DNA of 64,000 bases from Huiozyma naganishii CBS 8797 (lineage: Eukaryota; Ascomycota; Saccharomycetes; Saccharomycetales; Saccharomycetaceae): positions 62,001 to 126,000 of the forward strand of contig NC_035923.1 of assembly GCF_000348985.1 (NCBI RefSeq), written 5' to 3'. Under the pieces are notes generated by a model. The model did no database searches. It worked only from the letters and a program-made list of their open reading frames with translations, and was not told the origin of the DNA. The position numbers were made by a program, and so were the translations under genes. Below are positions 60,203 through 64,000 of this stretch, piece by piece (position 1 is the stretch's first letter; the number at the start of each line of letters is the position of its first letter).

Positions 60203-61840
60203 GCCTATTGGATTATAACAACCCAAAGGTCCCAACCGGCTGCTAATGCAAGGACCAGTATGATCCCTGCAGCCGTTACTTACAAGCTCAATTCTATTAA
60301 AAGGTACATAAAGTGTTCTGTAAAAGTACAAGAAGATTATCTCGACGACAATCTTTTATATAAAAAATTTTCTTATAGAACAGTCCGTAGGAGATGATCA
60401 TATTCCGATTCTACATCTCAACAAGTTGTGATTCAATAATCTGTGCAGGACAGTCTTATATTCTTATTGTAACAATATATACTGGTATGCTTGCTATTTT
60501 TGTTGCAGCTACCTATTTTGTGCTCACCGTCGGGATGTATGACTTTTAGGGAAGGTCTAGAAAAATGCCCATATGAATACCTTACGGCTTACATCCTTTT
60601 ATACTAATTGATATCCGCATGGCTCAAAGCTCCTCTCACCATGTCAAAGTTAAAATATTTGACAATATTTTATTTTGTATAGCAGTTGGAATTTAATTGA
60701 TTACAAAAATGTATATACAAGTTACCTTCATACTAAAAGTACTCGGATTCTACGGAAAAGAAATAACGTATAGCCTATTCATTGGTGACAATGATGGACT
60801 ACTTTACCATAGCCACATAAAAAAAGTTTACTGGGCCTATATGCTTTCTAAACGTCAAGCGAAAATTATGAAACTTTACTATATGACAGTCATGGGGACG
60901 TGACGTTGATGCTACCAATTGGTGCTTAATCCAGTTCTATGTAAATTCAAGCGTATGGGTATTCTAATTTAGAAGTATACACAATCGTGTGAAGTATATT
61001 GAACAACGGAAAGTGTTCTGAGGTTTTTTGAGAGCGTTTACAGGTCACAGAAAGTTGAACTAACCAAGAAACTTCTAAAATACCGAATAATAAGAATGAT
61101 ATTCACAAACAGCGCTCAGGTTTTAAAGACAATATCTAGAACCAAAAAGAGAGAAAGGATGGGGGGTAGTCGCAGTTGTCCTACATTAGAGTAGTAAACT
61201 GCTTGTTGTCCGTAGCGAACTGGAACTTGTCTTTTTTTCGCATGATCGTCTAAATCGAGTATCGAACTCTGTAGCACAGCAGTAACCAACCCGACTACCC
61301 CACTAACACATTGATCTGTTGGAAATAGAGATACGAACATGCACCCCGTGTGATGCAGAAGTTTCTATGTCTCTACGACGTTTCGTTACGTGGAATAGAT
61401 GCTACAATTGGTGTTTATGACACGTCAACAGTATCCACGCGTCTGTACGCAGTCATCTACGGAATGCGAAATGTGGATAAAAATAAGACGAGATAGTATT
61501 GGAATTTGTCTCCAATAAACAAATGACAAAACTATAACGCATCGTGAACTTGTGTGATATTTCTTCCAGAATGAATCATATAAATAGCCACGATATAGAC
61601 CGTCGTCTCGAAGTAATTCTCAACACAGATTATTTCCAATCTGCTTATTTTTTATATATATTTTCCTTACATCTGTGAGGGCAAGAAACCGTTTATACAA
61701 GGTTTATAGAATAATTTATCTAATACTAAGATATGTCTTGGCAAAGAGGAACAACTAACAACACGTTGAGAAGCTTCGAGAACTTCGTTCATGATCACCC
61801 TTGAAGATAGAGTTTTTTCTCAGCCAAAAGGTGTGTCATG

Positions 61841-61899
61841 TTCGGCCGAAGCTCTTTACATACGTTCGGCCGAAGTTCTCCGCGGAAGTTCTCCGCGGA
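61841..61899. promoter_or_regulatory. Two perfect PDREs plus two TTCGGCCGAA palindromes
   Basis: TCCGCGGA occurs at 61879-61886 and 61892-61899 within a 13-bp tandem unit. It is the canonical pleiotropic drug response element bound by Pdr1/Pdr3. TTCGGCCGAA occurs at 61841-61850 and 61865-61874 and also has CGG/CCG half sites typical of zinc-cluster factors. The cluster ends 208 bp before the dehydrogenase ATG. Confidence 0.85.
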
Positions 61900-62057
61900 A
61901 GCCGGAAGCCCACTTGAAAATGTTTCCCCTTTAGCGTATTTTCGACGATAAGACAAAATTCAAAATATTTTTAGAACCTTGACATGGATTTTTTCAATAT
62001 AAAAAGAATATTTTGTTTAGGGAATTACGACAACTGCGGCTTCTTATCGAAATAAAG

Positions 62058-62076
62058 ACACACACACACACACACA
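62058..62076. repeat. (AC)n microsatellite in the leader of the dehydrogenase gene
   Basis: Nineteen bases of AC dinucleotide, about 30 bp before the ATG at 62107. Probably in the 5' untranslated region. Confidence 0.8.
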
Positions 62077-62106
62077 AACCACCAAGAAACTAGCTAACCA
62101 TTTACA

Positions 62107-63126
62107 ATGTCAACTACATCTGCCCCCGCCTACAGCAAGCTGAAAATGTTGTATGAACTGTACTACGGGTTTTTTCCGAACAAGCCCACTTTCACTCCTG
62201 AGGATTACCCAGATCTAGCGGGGAAAACTGCAGTTGTTACAGGCTGCAACACTGGTATTGGCCTTCACGTTGTTGAATACTTGTATAAGAAAAATTGTAA
62301 CGTGATAGGGGTAGTCAGAACAGAATCAAAGGGTATTGCTGCGCGTGACAAAATTGTGAAGGAATGTCCTGAATCTAAGGGGTCGATCAGTATCGTTGGT
62401 GGCTGTGACTTTTGTGACTTATCATTGATCAAGGACACAGGGGTTAAAGTGAAGGAAATATTGGGCGATAAGCCATTGAGCATAATAATACATAATGCAG
62501 GGTTAATGGCCTCCAGTAATCAACTGACTTCTAAACAAGGGTATGAGTTGATGTTTCAGACCAATTGTTTAGGTCCTCAACTGTTACAACATTTTCTGGA
62601 TTCACTCTTCTTGAAGAAGGATTCCGATCTAAAAAGAATTGTCTGGGTTAGTTCCGGTGCTCATTTACTTGGGTTTAAAGATTACGGCATTAATTGGGAA
62701 GACCCCTGCTTTGAAAAGGTATCCAAAAATCAAAGAGCACATGCAGCAGTCTTATACGGACAGTCTAAGACTGGTAATATCTATCAGGCCAATGCCTGGG
62801 CTTCGAAACACAAAGAAATTGTCGAGGAGATTGGATGTGTCTCTGTCTCATGCTATCCAGGTAATCTAAAAACTGATCTGCAAAGGGATTGGAGCAGAAT
62901 TGGAAGATGGATCGGGAACCGCATATTTTGGGACGGAAATTACGGAGCGTATTCAGAACTTTATGGTGCGCTATATCCGGGCCTTTCCACAAAAGACCAA
63001 GGTGTCTATATTGTTCCATTTGGAGAAATTCACGATCCTAGAGAAGATGTCAAAGCTGGATTATCCAATGGGACTGATTTAAAGTTCTGGGATATTGTCG
63101 AAGAAAAGATATCTCCTTTCTTCTGA
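62107..63126 (+). CDS. Short-chain dehydrogenase/reductase, retinol-dehydrogenase/bli-4-like
   Basis: 339 residues, Rossmann-fold SDR. The coenzyme motif is TGCNTGIG (about residues 46-53), NAG appears in HNAGLM, the catalytic Ser is in WVSSGAH, and YGQSKTGN carries the Tyr-x3-Lys pair. The N-terminus YSKLKMLYELYYGFFPNKPT then FTPEDYPDLAGKTAVVTG resembles fungal bli-4/light-induced alcohol dehydrogenase relatives. QGYELMFQTNCLGPQLLQHF also fits that group. The substrate is unknown; an aldehyde or ketone reduction is likely. It is not part of the S. cerevisiae chromosome VII gene order. Two PDREs upstream suggest induction with drug-resistance genes. The ATG at 62107 directly follows the leader microsatellite region. 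Confidence 0.9.
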   Translation: MSTTSAPAYSKLKMLYELYYGFFPNKPTFTPEDYPDLAGKTAVVTGCNTGIGLHVVEYLYKKNCNVIGVVRTESKGIAARDKIVKECPESKGSISIVGGCDFCDLSLIKDTGVKVKEILGDKPLSIIIHNAGLMASSNQLTSKQGYELMFQTNCLGPQLLQHFLDSLFLKKDSDLKRIVWVSSGAHLLGFKDYGINWEDPCFEKVSKNQRAHAAVLYGQSKTGNIYQANAWASKHKEIVEEIGCVSVSCYPGNLKTDLQRDWSRIGRWIGNRIFWDGNYGAYSELYGALYPGLSTKDQGVYIVPFGEIHDPREDVKAGLSNGTDLKFWDIVEEKISPFF

Positions 63127-63824
63127 TTATCTTTATGTAATGTATTGATAACATTAAATTTCTGAGCAGTCGACTATTATGTGCTCGAATGCGTATTTAA
63201 ATAGGACCAACTTTTCAAACAAAACATACAAAAAAAAATTGTATACAATGAATTTCCATCAGATTGTCTTATTGAAGTTCTTACATTATCTCATTACCTA
63301 CTTTGTAACATAATTAGTATTGAATTTAGTGGTTACCAGGGCTGTGATTCCCAACCATACAACTAATTTGGGCCATGAGAACCTACGTGTCCATATACTA
63401 TGTAATATTTTCAATTTATAGACCTGTCCCTCATCATAACGCTCTGATAAACTGAAATATTGTAAAAATAATATTTCCTAATAAGAATTCACTCTTGGTA
63501 GTTAAGCGCTCTAGTTCCAAAACTTGATAATAACGTTCGTTCAGACGATACAGTGAAAAAGAAAACAAAGCTTCACATATCTACACACGGAAACCACATT
63601 CAACGTCTCAACTTTTTGAAGTTGAACTGCCGAAGATGAAAAAAGATAACACATCGTCTATGTAGTTTTGAAAGCGCCTAGTGATAAAAAATGCATCGAA
63701 AATTGTAGTCTTCTCTCTTTTATACTAAAAAATTACAAAATGATAACCTTTAAGCGGATAGTATTTAAGATATAACCTCTTCTGTATTACCGCCAATTCG
63801 CGGCGTAAATACAAACAAAAAAAT
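63127..63824. other. Region between dehydrogenase gene and second tRNA-Gly
   Basis: 698 bp of AT-rich DNA with an A-run at 63231-63238. No gene, clear LTR or regulatory cluster is seen. Confidence 0.6.
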
Positions 63825-63896
63825 TGAGCGGTACGAGAATCGAACCCGTGTCTCCACCTTGGAAGGGTGGAATGATAACCACTACACTAACCGCCC
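63825..63896 (-). tRNA. tG(UCC): tRNA-Gly (anticodon TCC)
   Basis: 72-nt tRNA on the minus strand. The 5' end is GGGCGGTTAGTGTAGTGG. The anticodon arm CCACCCTTCCAAGGTGG places TCC in the loop. The B box is GGTTCGATTCT and the 3' end GTACCGCTC is followed by discriminator A. It is nearly the same as S. cerevisiae tRNA-Gly(UCC). A run of A on the plus strand at 63817-63823 is the minus-strand T terminator. Confidence 0.96.
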
Positions 63897-64000
63897 AGAA
63901 CTGTTAGAATAAAAAAAAGCAATACTATATACATAGTTTATTGATGTGTCTAGTCTGCTCTATAATCATTGCTTAGCCTTTATTAAAAGGAAGTATAGTA

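Larger units (their letters stand above)
58726..62106. other. Gene-poor 3.4-kb accessory segment
   Basis: AT-rich DNA between the tRNA-Gly and the dehydrogenase gene. It holds a 281-bp palindrome (59002-59282), an LTR-like sequence (59288-59631), a nested dyad (60153-60202), two TATA-box plus short-ATG patches (ATG 59963, 30 codons; ATG 61732, 23 codons) that look like retroelement leader relics, and the PDRE cluster (61841-61899). Short frames at 60697-60903 (plus) and 61116-61340 (minus) have no recognisable product. No intact gene is seen. Confidence 0.7.

Noticed and set aside
60697..60903. 68-codon plus-strand ORF in the accessory segment
   Set aside because: No recognisable domain, a single short frame in AT-rich DNA, and no promoter or codon bias to support it; treated as chance or relic.
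61116..61340. 74-codon minus-strand ORF, considered as a retroelement polymerase relic; a B-box-like GTTCGATAC on the same strand was considered as a tRNA relic
   Set aside because: No reverse transcriptase, integrase or RNase H motif can be read, and no acceptor or anticodon stem can be drawn.

Overview
The window is a budding-yeast nuclear contig of the family Saccharomycetaceae. Genes are compact and almost all intronless. One GTATGT/TACTAAC spliceosomal intron is visible, and both recognisable tRNA genes are eukaryotic tRNA-Gly. Nearly every protein is recognisable as the orthologue of a Saccharomyces cerevisiae gene, and order and strand follow the S. cerevisiae chromosome VII left arm from SEC15 (YGL233W) to MCM6 (YGL201C). 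ARB1 (YER036C) and CHO1 (YER026C) sit inside the block although S. cerevisiae keeps them on the paralogous chromosome V track. Other chromosome V track genes (for example SMB1, CHZ1, GCD11) are absent. This fits a post-whole-genome-duplication yeast that resolved duplicate losses differently. The GC-rich coding style of the first half would suit a GC-rich Kazachstania/Huiozyma-like species, but that species guess is tentative.

Layout. 1-12.3 kb: SEC15 3' end, TAN1, EMC4, SAP4/SAP155-type gene, SHE10, VID30, OST5 (spliced), MTC3, VRG4. 12.3-25.4 kb: SDT1, COG1, ARB1, EDC1, NIF3, COQ6, BOL2, MDM34, KIP3. In this stretch COG1 needs two frame changes, COQ6 needs one, and KIP3 may need one near its C-terminus. 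25.4-41 kb: CLG1, SKI8, VAM7, NCS6, YPT31/32, a MIG2/MIG3-type repressor, a SIP2/GAL83-type SNF1 beta subunit, SPT16. 41-58.2 kb: CHC1, POX1, CHO1, KEX1, ARO8, MCM6, in a more AT-rich coding style. 58.2-64 kb: the conserved block stops. Two tRNA-Gly genes bracket a gene-poor, AT-rich segment with a 281-bp near-perfect palindrome, a decayed Ty-like LTR and a lone short-chain dehydrogenase gene. That gene has two perfect pleiotropic-drug-response elements in its promoter.

Functionally this is mostly housekeeping: membrane traffic and Golgi (SEC15, COG1, VRG4, YPT31/32, VAM7, CHC1, KEX1), ER biogenesis (EMC4, OST5, CHO1, MDM34), tRNA modification (TAN1, NCS6), glucose signalling and repression (VID30, MIG, SNF1 beta), chromatin and replication (SPT16, MCM6), ribosome biogenesis and mRNA decay (ARB1, EDC1, SKI8), and metabolism (COQ6, POX1, ARO8, SDT1). 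I found no CRISPR array, prokaryotic operon, defence system or intact transposon. The most unusual DNA is the palindrome/LTR/PDRE segment at 58.7-62.1 kb and the frameshift cluster at 13.8-25.2 kb. Many start codons were moved downstream to the first ATG matching the known protein, because longer open frames begin at TTG or GTG.
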